Origin: an uncultured Clostridia bacterium
GTDB lineage: Bacteria; Bacillota; Clostridia; Oscillospirales; Oscillospiraceae
Direction of reading: 5' to 3'
DNA length: 6,251 nt
Assembly (NCBI GenBank): GCA_946184215.1
Contig: CAMHER010000115.1
Coordinates: 1-6,251, forward strand
Part shown: positions 1 to 5,444 of the stretch, one piece after another
How positions within the stretch are numbered: position 1 is the first letter of the stretch
Layout of the letters: the number at the start of each line of letters is the position of its first letter
Notes under the pieces: generated by a model
Databases searched by the model: none
What the model was told of the DNA's origin: nothing
Seen by the model: the letters and a program-made list of their open reading frames with translations, nothing else
Program-made: the position numbers and the translations under genes

Positions 1-38
1 AAGGTACATCCCCGCTCCCTCTTCTCAAGGGGGCAGCT
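1..38 (-). other. Start of a leftward transcript leader, probably rRNA operon (partial)
   Basis: This is the predicted 5' end of the transcript made from the P2 promoter, read leftwards and cut by the window edge. It can fold into a hairpin over 37-14: GCT pairs with AGC, CCC with GGG and CTT with AAG around a short GAG loop, with one bulge and one mismatch. The last visible bases, ATGTACCTT, resemble the beginning of the boxA-type antitermination element (…CCTTGAAAA…) found ahead of 16S rRNA in Firmicutes. That match is from memory and the diagnostic GAAAA would fall outside the window. A short ORF starting at the ATG at 9-7 cannot be excluded. No rRNA gene is itself visible. Confidence 0.5.
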
Positions 39-43
39 TGTTT

Positions 44-72
44 AATATACCACAGCGGAAAGCGTTTGTCAA
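44..72 (-). promoter_or_regulatory. Sigma-A promoter P2 (proximal), leftward
   Basis: On the minus strand a perfect -35 TTGACA (72-67) is followed by a 17-bp spacer and a -10 TATATT (49-44, 5 of 6 to TATAAT). The expected transcription start is near 38-37. Runs of A on the minus strand lie just upstream (complement of T80-85 and T87-92) and could act as an UP element. The strength, the A/T-rich upstream tracts and a twin promoter 106 bp further upstream are typical of Firmicutes rRNA operon P2 promoters. The target gene lies left of base 1, so its identity is inferred. Confidence 0.85.
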
Positions 73-149
73 GAAAAACTTTTTTCTTTTTTCAAACATT
101 TTCAGGCCGTCGGCCGCTTTCATGTTCGCCTCTCTTCAGGCGCTCGGCT

Positions 150-178
150 AATATAACACCGAAAAAACCTTTTGTCAA
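150..178 (-). promoter_or_regulatory. Sigma-A promoter P1 (distal), leftward
   Basis: On the minus strand a perfect -35 TTGACA (178-173), a 17-bp spacer and a -10 TATATT (155-150) form a near-consensus vegetative promoter, identical in all core bases and spacing to P2. The predicted start is about 144-143. The new transcript would then almost immediately form a perfect 5-bp hairpin, CGCCT/AGGCG with a 6-base loop (142-127). Further down the P1 leader, TGTTTGAAAA on the minus strand (98-89) resembles a boxA element. It drives the same unseen leftward gene as P2. Confidence 0.85.
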
Positions 179-182
179 GCGG

Positions 183-209
183 TTTTTTTGCATTTTTTCC
201 AAATTTTTT
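183..209 (-). promoter_or_regulatory. Helically phased A-tracts upstream of P1 (UP-element-like)
   Basis: Three T runs on the plus strand (183-189, 193-198, 204-209), which are A runs on the minus strand, sit directly upstream of the P1 -35 box. Their centres are about 10-11 bp apart, close to one helical turn. Phased A-tracts curve DNA, and A/T-rich UP elements at this position bind the alpha C-terminal domains of RNA polymerase at rRNA promoters. The tracts are seen directly; the function is inferred. Confidence 0.5.
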
Positions 210-218
210 CATGCCTCT

Positions 219-247
219 AAATATTGCGGTAAATTTGGGAAATACTA
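219..247 (+). promoter_or_regulatory. Candidate forespore sigma-G-type promoter of the ger operon
   Basis: AAATA (219-223), a 17-bp spacer and AATACTA (241-247) resemble the B. subtilis sigma-G consensus, roughly G-H-A-T-R and C-A-T-n-H-T-A, with one mismatch in each box. GerA-type receptor operons are normally transcribed in the forespore by sigma-G, so the position ahead of the first gene makes sense. The difficulty is that transcription would begin around 253-254, at the chosen start codon itself, leaving almost no leader. Either the promoter, the start codon or the usual need for a leader is wrong here. Treat as a weak candidate. Confidence 0.3.
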
Positions 248-253
248 CACCAC

Positions 254-1762
254 ATGTATGATAAACTGCAAAAGGACGCCGCGTTCCATCCCAGACCGCG
301 GCCGGAATACGACGCGCCGATCGGGCGCGATGCGCTGCGGGCGGTGTTCCGCCGCTGCGCCGATTTTGAGGAGCGGACGCTGTATGTCGGTGCGGAGGGA
401 AGCGTTGAGGTTTACGTCTGCTGGCTCGACGGTCTGATTTCCGCCGCGGAGGCAGGGGAGAATCTGCTGCGCCCGCTGACCGACCCGCGGCGGCTGGACG
501 CGCCGGACGCGGCAGGCTGCCTTGACGCGCTTCTCTCGGGCGGGGTGTTCTGCCCCGCGCTGTGCCTGCGGCAGGAGCTGGACGCGCTGTGCGACGATAT
601 CACGCACGGGCGCTGCGCGGTAGTCTTCGAGGAGCTTGGGCGCGCGGTAAGCTTTGATGTGCGGAGCTCCTCCGCCCGCACCGTGGGCGAGCCGACGCTG
701 GAAAAATCTCTCAAGGGCAGCAAGGACAGCTTTGTGGAGACGCTGCGGGTCAACACGGCGCTCCTGCGCCGCCATGTTGCCACACCGAAGCTGAAGATCG
801 CGGAAAGCTGCCTGGGCCGCAAATCCCACACCCGCGTGGCCGTTCTCTTTCTCGAGGGCGTGGCCGACGGCGCCGTGGTGCGCCAGCTCGCCGCCCGGCT
901 GGATCGGATCGACGTGGACGCCGTTGTGTCCATGGGCACGCTGGAGGAACTGCTGGTGGACAAGCCGCGCTCGCCGTTTCCGCAGCTGCTGCACACCGAA
1001 AAACCGGATCGGCTGGCCTCCTATCTGCTGGACGGGCGCATCGGCATTCTGGTGGATGGGATCCCCATTGCGCTGGTGCTGCCGGTGACCTTTGCCGAGT
1101 TTATGAAGGTCACAGGAGACGGCTGCATGAACTATCTCGTGGCGGCGGTGCTCACGGCGCTGCGCTATCTGGCGCTGCTGCTGGGGCTGTATCTGCCGGC
1201 GCTGTATGTGGCGGTCTCGTCCTTTCATCAGGAGATGATCCCCACGCGGCTGCTTCTGTCCATCATCGAGGCCAAAAAGGACGTGCCCTTTTCCACGGCG
1301 GCGGAGATCGTGGGGATGCTCATCGCCTTTGCGCTGCTGCAGGAGGCCGGGCTGCGCCTGCCCAACCCGGTGGGCGACACGGTCTCGATCATCGGCGCGC
1401 TGATCGTGGGTCAGGCGGCCGTGGAGGCGCGCCTGGTCAGCCCGATCGCCATCATTGTCGTCGCCGTGTCCGGCATCGCCTGCTACACCATGCCAAGCCA
1501 GGACATGGGCTCGGCCGTGCGGCTGTGCAGGGCGGGGCTGCTGCTCTCTGCGATCGCGGCGGGGCTTTACGGCCTTGCTCTCTTCAGCTGTCTCCTGGCC
1601 GCGCATCTCGCCTCGCTCGACAGCTTCGGCGTAAACTATACCGCGCCGCTCAGCGCTCAGAGCGGCGGCGGGCTGCTGCAGATCCTGCTGCCTGGGCCAA
1701 GGGAAGCGCAGAAGCTGCGGGATCCGCTGCTGCACCCGCAGGATCGGAGGCGGCAGCGATGA
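254..1762 (+). CDS. gerAA: Spore germination receptor subunit A (GerA family)
   Basis: This 502-residue protein is the A subunit of a germinant receptor, which sits in the spore inner membrane and helps convert nutrient binding into release of dormancy. Residues 1-290 are the soluble N-terminal domain. It has the family pattern of an ADF-EER-TLYV segment (36-45), a WLDGLIS strand end (57-63) and EP-x4-SLKGSKDSFVETL (146-164), followed by NTALLRR. Residues 293-449 are the membrane domain, with hydrophobic segments at about 295-320, 352-365, 375-391, 395-412 and 425-449. The family-typical FHQEMIPT (324-331), NPVGDTVSI (371-379) and SFGVNY (457-462) are present, and the tail is basic. Length is normal for the family. 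The ATG at 254 is the only usual start before an in-frame stop at 230-232, but its only upstream purine run is a weak GGGA 13 bases away. At least eight cysteines in the N-terminal domain are noticeable. Which germinant is sensed cannot be told; a SpoVAF-like role is possible but less likely given the C and B partners. Confidence 0.93.
   Translation: MYDKLQKDAAFHPRPRPEYDAPIGRDALRAVFRRCADFEERTLYVGAEGSVEVYVCWLDGLISAAEAGENLLRPLTDPRRLDAPDAAGCLDALLSGGVFCPALCLRQELDALCDDITHGRCAVVFEELGRAVSFDVRSSSARTVGEPTLEKSLKGSKDSFVETLRVNTALLRRHVATPKLKIAESCLGRKSHTRVAVLFLEGVADGAVVRQLAARLDRIDVDAVVSMGTLEELLVDKPRSPFPQLLHTEKPDRLASYLLDGRIGILVDGIPIALVLPVTFAEFMKVTGDGCMNYLVAAVLTALRYLALLLGLYLPALYVAVSSFHQEMIPTRLLLSIIEAKKDVPFSTAAEIVGMLIAFALLQEAGLRLPNPVGDTVSIIGALIVGQAAVEARLVSPIAIIVVAVSGIACYTMPSQDMGSAVRLCRAGLLLSAIAAGLYGLALFSCLLAAHLASLDSFGVNYTAPLSAQSGGGLLQILLPGPREAQKLRDPLLHPQDRRRQR
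1746..1762 (+). promoter_or_regulatory. Strong RBS and ATGA overlap coupling subunits A and C
   Basis: GGAGG at 1746-1750 lies 8 bases before the ATG at 1759, which is ideal spacing. The start overlaps the TGA stop of the upstream gene (1760-1762) as ATGA. This fixes the start of the lipoprotein gene, because the longer open frame beginning at 1525 lies within the upstream gene and lacks a signal peptide. It also implies translational coupling. Confidence 0.85.
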
Positions 1763-2901
1763 GGCGTATGCTCTGCAACCTTATTATAACAGGGCTATTA
1801 TTTTCTCTTTCCGGCTGCGCGCTCTTCCCCTCCAGGCTCCACGGTGTCGAGCGGCTGCTGGTGGTGCAGGCGCTGGGGCTGGATGCCGCGCAGGGTGAGG
1901 TGCAGCTCTCTATGGCCTCCGCGGCCGACAGCGCCAGAGGGGAGGGCCCCGTGCGCATGAGCGGCGAGGGCTCCACGATCCGCGCCGCGTCAAACGATAT
2001 CGTCTCCCGCGCCACGGAAGAGGAGCTCTTCTGCGCCCACACCGGCGTGATCCTCCTGGGCGAGGAGAGCGCGCCGCAGCTTCTGGGCGCCGCGCTGCGC
2101 TATGTCTGCCGCTCCCGGGAGATCCGGATGGACGTGCCGCTTTATATCGTCCGCGGCGAGAGCGCCGAGACGGCCCTGCTGGAAACGGGCGGCGAGCGCA
2201 TCGGCGCCGTAGAGATCCTGGAGGCGCTGACGGCGGCCGCCCCCTCCCGGGACGGCTTTGCACCGCCCTCGGTGGCCGAGATCGCGGGCAGGCTGGAGAG
2301 CGGCGGCTGTGCCCTGGCCGCGGCCGTGGCCTGTACGCCCGCCTCCGAGCAGGAGGAAGAGGGCTCGCCGCTGACGCTCTCCCCGGCCGGATGCGCGGTG
2401 ATCCAAAACGGCGGCGTCGCCGCCTTTATCGAGCAGGAAGATATCCCCGCGCTGGACTGTCTGATCGGAGCGCAGGGCGTGCACGACATTGTCGTGACAG
2501 ATGCCCAGGGCCAGCGCGTCACGCTGCAGACCGCGCCGGGAAAGACCTCGCTGCGTCCGCTGCGGGGCGAGAGCGGCAGTCTCACCGGTGTGGAGATCGC
2601 GGTGACCCTTCCCGCCTCGGTGGCAGAGATCGACGGTCGCGGCGCGCTTTCCGACGCCGCCTATGCCGACGCCCTTGCCGCGCTGCTGGAGCGCGAGCTG
2701 CTCTCCGGCATGAGCCGCGTGGTGCAGCTGGAAAAAACGCTGCGGGCGGATTTTCTGGGGCTGGAGGATCGGATCGCGCTGCGCTCCTCCGCCGCTGCGC
2801 GCCGGGCGGACGGGCCGCTGACAGACTATCTGGGCACGCTGGGCATACGCCTTTCGGTGAGCGTAACGATCAGCCATTCAAACGATGTGAGGGACGGATG
2901 A
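1759..2901 (+). CDS. gerAC: Ger(x)C family spore germination lipoprotein
   Basis: This 380-residue protein is the C subunit of the receptor, a lipoprotein expected on the outer face of the spore inner membrane. Residues 1-20 form a lipoprotein signal peptide: RR near the start, a hydrophobic core and the lipobox LSGC with acceptor Cys20. After it comes the family N-terminal pattern GVERLLVVQALGLD (29-42). A second conserved block follows: a CAHTGVILLGEE strand and helix (92-103), then RYVCRSREIRMDVPLYIVRG (114-133), matching the Ger(x)C pattern of a bound helix followed by R-x-x-E-I-R. The C-terminal domain includes LERELLSGMSRVVQLEKTLRA (310-330) then DFLGLEDRI, corresponding to the usual long amphipathic helix with D-x-x-G-L/F. 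Length is typical. The middle (about 160-300) is alanine-rich and weakly conserved, as expected for this fast-evolving subunit. The gene overlaps both neighbours by 4 bases. Family assignment is firm; the specific receptor is unknown. Confidence 0.9.
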   Translation: MRRMLCNLIITGLLFSLSGCALFPSRLHGVERLLVVQALGLDAAQGEVQLSMASAADSARGEGPVRMSGEGSTIRAASNDIVSRATEEELFCAHTGVILLGEESAPQLLGAALRYVCRSREIRMDVPLYIVRGESAETALLETGGERIGAVEILEALTAAAPSRDGFAPPSVAEIAGRLESGGCALAAAVACTPASEQEEEGSPLTLSPAGCAVIQNGGVAAFIEQEDIPALDCLIGAQGVHDIVVTDAQGQRVTLQTAPGKTSLRPLRGESGSLTGVEIAVTLPASVAEIDGRGALSDAAYADALAALLERELLSGMSRVVQLEKTLRADFLGLEDRIALRSSAAARRADGPLTDYLGTLGIRLSVSVTISHSNDVRDG

Positions 2902-2903
2902 TG
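2889..2903 (+). promoter_or_regulatory. RBS and overlapping stop/start between subunits C and B
   Basis: GAGGG at 2889-2893 precedes two adjacent in-frame ATG codons at 2898 and 2901. The upstream TGA (2899-2901) overlaps the first as ATGA and the second as TGATG. Counting from GAGG, spacing is 5 bases to the first ATG and 8 to the second, so the second is slightly favoured by spacing. The two choices differ by one methionine. Confidence 0.7.
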
Positions 2904-4007
2904 CAGACAGACAACTCGATCAGCCCAAATCAGCTTGTGCTGGCGGCCTTCATGCTTATGCTCTCCCCTGCGCTGCGGCTTTTTCCTTCCGCCGCGGCGG
3001 CCTGGGCGGGAAAGGGGGCCTGGCTTTCGGCGCTGCTGGCCTTTCCGGCGGCGGCGGCCTATTTGTGGCTCGCCAGGCGCGGCGCGCTGCTGCGGCGGGA
3101 GGGCGAGGGGCTGTGCGAGCTGATCGCCCGTGCCGCCCCGGGCCGGGCGGGACGGATGGCGCTTGCCGTGCTGGCGCTCTGGCTCTGTGTTTACGCGGGC
3201 TTTGTGCTGCGCTCCGGCGCGGACCGCTTTTTAGTCACCGTGTACCCGAACACCCCCGCCGCCTTTTTCATCCTCACGATGGCGGGCGCGGCGCTTTTGG
3301 CCGCCGATGCCCCGCTGCATCAGGCCGCCCGGACGGTCAAGCTCCTCTTCCCCGCAGTGGGGCTGATCCTGGCGCTGGTGCTGCTCTCGTCCCTGGGCCG
3401 TCTGCGGGCGGAAAACCTGCTGCCGCTCTCCCTCGACGACGCGCCGGGCGTGCTGGCCGGCACCCTTGCCGCGCTGGACGTGCTGCTGTGGAGCTTTTAC
3501 GCCGCGGCCATGCTGCTGCCCGGGATCAGGAAAGGCTCGATCAGCTACCGCCGGCTGCTGCCGGGGCTTGGCGCGGGATGCGCACTGCTCTCGCTGATGA
3601 GCGCCGAGATCGTCGGCAGCTTCGGCGCGCCGCTGGCCGCGGAGCTGAGCTGGCCTTTCTTCTCGCTGGTGCGTAATCTGGTCTTCTTCCGCAGCATTGA
3701 GCGTATCGAGGCGCTGGTCGTGGCGCTGTGGGTCTTCCCGGATTTTCTGATTGTGTCGCTGTTTCTGCGCGCCGCCCGGCGGGCGCTGACGCTCTCCCTC
3801 TCGGCCCGCTTCCCCCGCGCCGGAGCGTCAAGGGCGCTGCCGGGTCTCTGCGCCGCGGCTTCGGCGGCCTATGCGCTGCTCTCGGCGCCGGACGCGAAGA
3901 GCCTGCAGCTGCTCTCCGATACCGTCATTCCCGGCGTGAGTCTTTTCTTTGCGCTGGTGTTCTTCCCTCTGCTGCTGGGCCTGGGCAAAAGAAGGGGCAC
4001 CATATAA
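2898..4007 (+). CDS. gerAB: GerAB-type spore germination permease
   Basis: This 369-residue integral membrane protein is the B subunit of the receptor. The family belongs to the amino acid-polyamine-organocation (APC) transporter superfamily and is thought to hold the germinant-binding site. The start ISPNQLVLAAFMLMLSP (8-24) is the usual first helix. About ten hydrophobic segments follow, near 41-59, 86-105, 121-137, 147-165, 185-207, 221-240, 270-290, 313-330 and 342-361. The best signature is PFFSLVRNLVFFRSIERIEA (253-272), then LWVF, matching the family pattern of a helix ending in R-N, then E-R-x-E-A and W. The tail is short and basic (KRRGTI). Length is normal. It is the last gene of the operon, 12 bases before the terminator stem. 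The gene order here is A-C-B. Composition is very rich in Ala and Leu, in keeping with the local GC content. Confidence 0.92.
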   Translation: MMQTDNSISPNQLVLAAFMLMLSPALRLFPSAAAAWAGKGAWLSALLAFPAAAAYLWLARRGALLRREGEGLCELIARAAPGRAGRMALAVLALWLCVYAGFVLRSGADRFLVTVYPNTPAAFFILTMAGAALLAADAPLHQAARTVKLLFPAVGLILALVLLSSLGRLRAENLLPLSLDDAPGVLAGTLAALDVLLWSFYAAAMLLPGIRKGSISYRRLLPGLGAGCALLSLMSAEIVGSFGAPLAAELSWPFFSLVRNLVFFRSIERIEALVVALWVFPDFLIVSLFLRAARRALTLSLSARFPRAGASRALPGLCAAASAAYALLSAPDAKSLQLLSDTVIPGVSLFFALVFFPLLLGLGKRRGTI

Positions 4008-4019
4008 CTATATAATAAG

Positions 4020-4055
4020 AAAGGGCTGTTGCAAAAGCTGCAACAGCCCTTTTTA
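4020..4055. terminator. Rho-independent terminator, probably bidirectional
   Basis: A perfect inverted repeat, AAAGGGCTGTTGC (4020-4032) with GCAACAGCCCTTT (4040-4052), encloses a 7-base loop and is followed by TTTTT on the plus strand, a classic terminator for the ger operon. On the minus strand the same stem is followed by TTTCTTATTATATA, which is U-rich enough to end the convergent foldase transcript too. It sits in the 64-bp gap between the two convergent stop codons. Confidence 0.93.
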
Positions 4056-4071
4056 AGACTTGTCCGTTTCC

Positions 4072-5358
4072 TTATTCGAGATAATCCGTCAGACGGATGG
4101 CGGCCACGTCGTCCCGCAGCGTCAGATCGCTGCTTTCGATGCGCGCGGTCATCTCCTCGTTGAACTTTTCGTTGGCGTACAGGCTGCGCGCCGTCAGGGC
4201 TGTGCCGTCGTTGGAGACCGATACGGTCGCGTCCGCGCTCAGCGGCAGGCGCATGATCACGTGATAGCCGAAGGCGGACAGCACCGGCTCGGACACCTCG
4301 TAATCCGCAAGGGCGTTCACCGCGTCCTCAAATTCCTCCACCATCGTGCCGGGCGTGAAGACGTAGCCCTCGGGATAGACCTCGCGGCCGGGGTCCTCGC
4401 AGTACTGGGCCTTGAGCTCGGCAAAGCGGGCGGCACGCGCGGCGTCGTCCTCGATGGCGCGCAGCTCGGCCGAAACGGTCTCGGCCTGCTCCAGCTTTTT
4501 CGCGACCGTCTCCTCGTCGAGCGGCGCATAGGTGTCGTCCACCGTGCTGAAGAGAATATGTCCGGCGCTGAGATAGGCGTTCTCGGCAAGGTAAGCGAGC
4601 GCGTCGGCCTCGGACACAGAAGCGCCGTTCTCGCCGTAGAGCTTGGTGTAGATGCCGTTGAAGAGATAGTCGGCGCGGCTCATGCGGTCATACATCTGGC
4701 GGCTGACGTGGTTTTCGGCGAGATAGGCGTTGAAGGCCTCCTCGTCCGCACCCTCGCCGCAGGTGGCCAGGATATCGTCCTGCAGCTGCTGTGCCACGGC
4801 GGCCTCTTCCTCCGCGCTCAGCGTCACGTTCTGCTCGGCGGCGACGGCCTCCAGCGTGGAGAGCTGGCGGACGCAGTCCTGCGCCATCTCCACGGTGTAT
4901 TCGGCAAAGGTCTGCTCGCTGTCGGCGCTGAGCTTGTCGTTCCAGTCAAGGCTCTGGCCGTACATGGCCATCGTGTTGATATAGTTCTGCGCCTGGGCGC
5001 CCATTTCGCCCAGCCAGTAGAAATACTCCTCCCAGCTCAGATCCCGGCCGTCGATACTGCCGACGATCTCCTCGGGGGCGTACAGCTCCCGCAGCGCGTC
5101 AAGGTTCAGTGTCTTGACCGGTGCGCTCTGCGTCTCGCCCTCGGCGGGGGCGTTCTGCTCCTGTGCCGGCGCGCTCTCCTCTTCGGGAGTCTCTTCGGGA
5201 GTCTCTTCGGGAGCCTCCTCGGGGGGCAAAACGGCCTCCGGTGAGGCGGAGACGGCAGTCTCGGCCGGAGATTCCTCTGCGCTCTTCGCGGAGAAGTAAC
5301 CCACGCCGCAGCCGAGGAGCAGGCAGATGACCAGCAGGATGATCACAAATCTTTTCAT
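4072..5358 (-). CDS. prsA: Exported PrsA/SurA-like parvulin peptidyl-prolyl isomerase (foldase)
   Basis: This 428-residue protein is predicted to be anchored outside the membrane, where it would help secreted proteins fold by proline cis-trans isomerisation. Residues 1-21 are a signal peptide or anchor (KR then a hydrophobic core). LLGC (14-17) is a possible but imperfect lipobox with Cys17. Residues 25-82 are a Glu/Pro/Ala-rich linker including EETP repeats. Residues 95-260 are the helical SurA/PrsA-type N-terminal chaperone part, starting IVGSIDGRDLSWEEYFYWL (98-116). The parvulin domain is about 263-372: AGHILF (265-270), RFAELKAQYCEDPG (311-324), MVEEFEDAV (339-347), VSEPVLSAFGYHVI (355-368). 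His267 and His366 are at the conserved positions. The common GGDLGWF loop is replaced by YPEGYVF, so enzyme activity is likely but not proven. A C-terminal tail of about 55 residues completes it. The start is supported by GAAAGGA (5374-5368) 9 bases before the ATG. It follows mfd by 86 bp and is convergent with the ger operon. Confidence 0.88.
   Translation of the reverse strand: MKRFVIILLVICLLLGCGVGYFSAKSAEESPAETAVSASPEAVLPPEEAPEETPEETPEEESAPAQEQNAPAEGETQSAPVKTLNLDALRELYAPEEIVGSIDGRDLSWEEYFYWLGEMGAQAQNYINTMAMYGQSLDWNDKLSADSEQTFAEYTVEMAQDCVRQLSTLEAVAAEQNVTLSAEEEAAVAQQLQDDILATCGEGADEEAFNAYLAENHVSRQMYDRMSRADYLFNGIYTKLYGENGASVSEADALAYLAENAYLSAGHILFSTVDDTYAPLDEETVAKKLEQAETVSAELRAIEDDAARAARFAELKAQYCEDPGREVYPEGYVFTPGTMVEEFEDAVNALADYEVSEPVLSAFGYHVIMRLPLSADATVSVSNDGTALTARSLYANEKFNEEMTARIESSDLTLRDDVAAIRLTDYLE
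5181..5228 (-). repeat. 12-bp in-frame tandem repeat in the foldase linker
   Basis: The plus-strand unit CTTCGGGAGTCT occurs twice exactly (5181-5192, 5193-5204), then with one change (5205-5216), then as a weak fourth copy. On the coding strand each unit adds four residues of the EETP/EEAP type at about residues 46-60. Being a multiple of three, copy-number changes by replication slippage would lengthen or shorten the flexible spacer between membrane anchor and chaperone without breaking the frame. Confidence 0.8.
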
Positions 5359-5397
5359 GTTCTTCTGTCCTTTCTCATAAAGGCTTGATCGTCTAGC

Positions 5398-5426
5398 ACT
5401 ATATACCTTTCCCGTGCGCAGGGCAA
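5398..5426 (-). promoter_or_regulatory. Candidate sigma-A promoter of the foldase gene
   Basis: On the minus strand TTGCCC (5426-5421, 4 of 6 to TTGACA), a 17-bp spacer and TATAGT (5403-5398, 5 of 6 to TATAAT) lie in the 86-bp gap after mfd. Transcription would start near 5392, giving a leader of about 34 bases that contains the ribosome binding site. The foldase could thus be expressed separately from mfd, although readthrough from mfd is also possible because no clear terminator lies between them. Confidence 0.5.
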
Positions 5427-5444
5427 GGGAAAAGCGGAATTCTT

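Larger units (their letters stand above)
41..211. repeat. Degenerate direct repeat of the whole promoter module
   Basis: Bases 44-73 and 150-179 align without gaps at an offset of 106, with 23 of 30 positions identical: the core promoter boxes and part of the spacer. The similarity continues, with a one-base shift, through the T-rich stretch to about 104 and 211, where CAAA and TTTTCA recur at an offset of 107. The P1 and P2 modules therefore probably arose by duplication of one promoter with its upstream A-tracts and have since diverged outside the RNA polymerase contacts. Confidence 0.6.

Noticed and set aside
1..253. Riboswitch or T-box leader for the germination operon
   Set aside because: The structured and repeated elements read as minus-strand promoters and leader hairpins. 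No T-box motif or riboswitch core is visible on the plus strand, and the region between the last tract and the ATG is only about 44 bases.
66..437. A 123-residue plus-strand open frame beginning in the intergenic region
   Set aside because: It runs through the P1 and P2 promoters and the T-tracts, has no ribosome binding site, encodes Phe/Lys runs from the T-tracts and then overlaps the germination gene in another frame.
245..1735. A 496-residue minus-strand open frame opposite the GerA subunit
   Set aside because: Long antisense frames are expected in such GC-rich DNA. The product is a low-complexity mix of His, Gln, Arg and Ala with no recognisable domain, while the plus strand has clear family motifs.
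1990..2877. A 295-residue minus-strand open frame opposite the Ger(x)C gene
   Set aside because: Same reason: antisense shadow with Arg/Gln/His-rich sequence and no domain; the plus strand encodes a signal peptide and family motifs.
4060..5244. A 394-residue plus-strand open frame opposite the foldase gene
   Set aside because: It begins within the gap beside the terminator and mirrors the foldase. It lacks a ribosome binding site and its repeats (GSLF) are the reverse reading of the EETP repeat.
5406..5434. Stem-loop between mfd and the foldase gene as a terminator for mfd
   Set aside because: On the minus strand CTTTTCCC can pair with GGGAAAGG including a G-U pair, but the loop is 13 bases and what follows is TATATAGTG rather than a U run. 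It overlaps the promoter spacer and is too weak to call.
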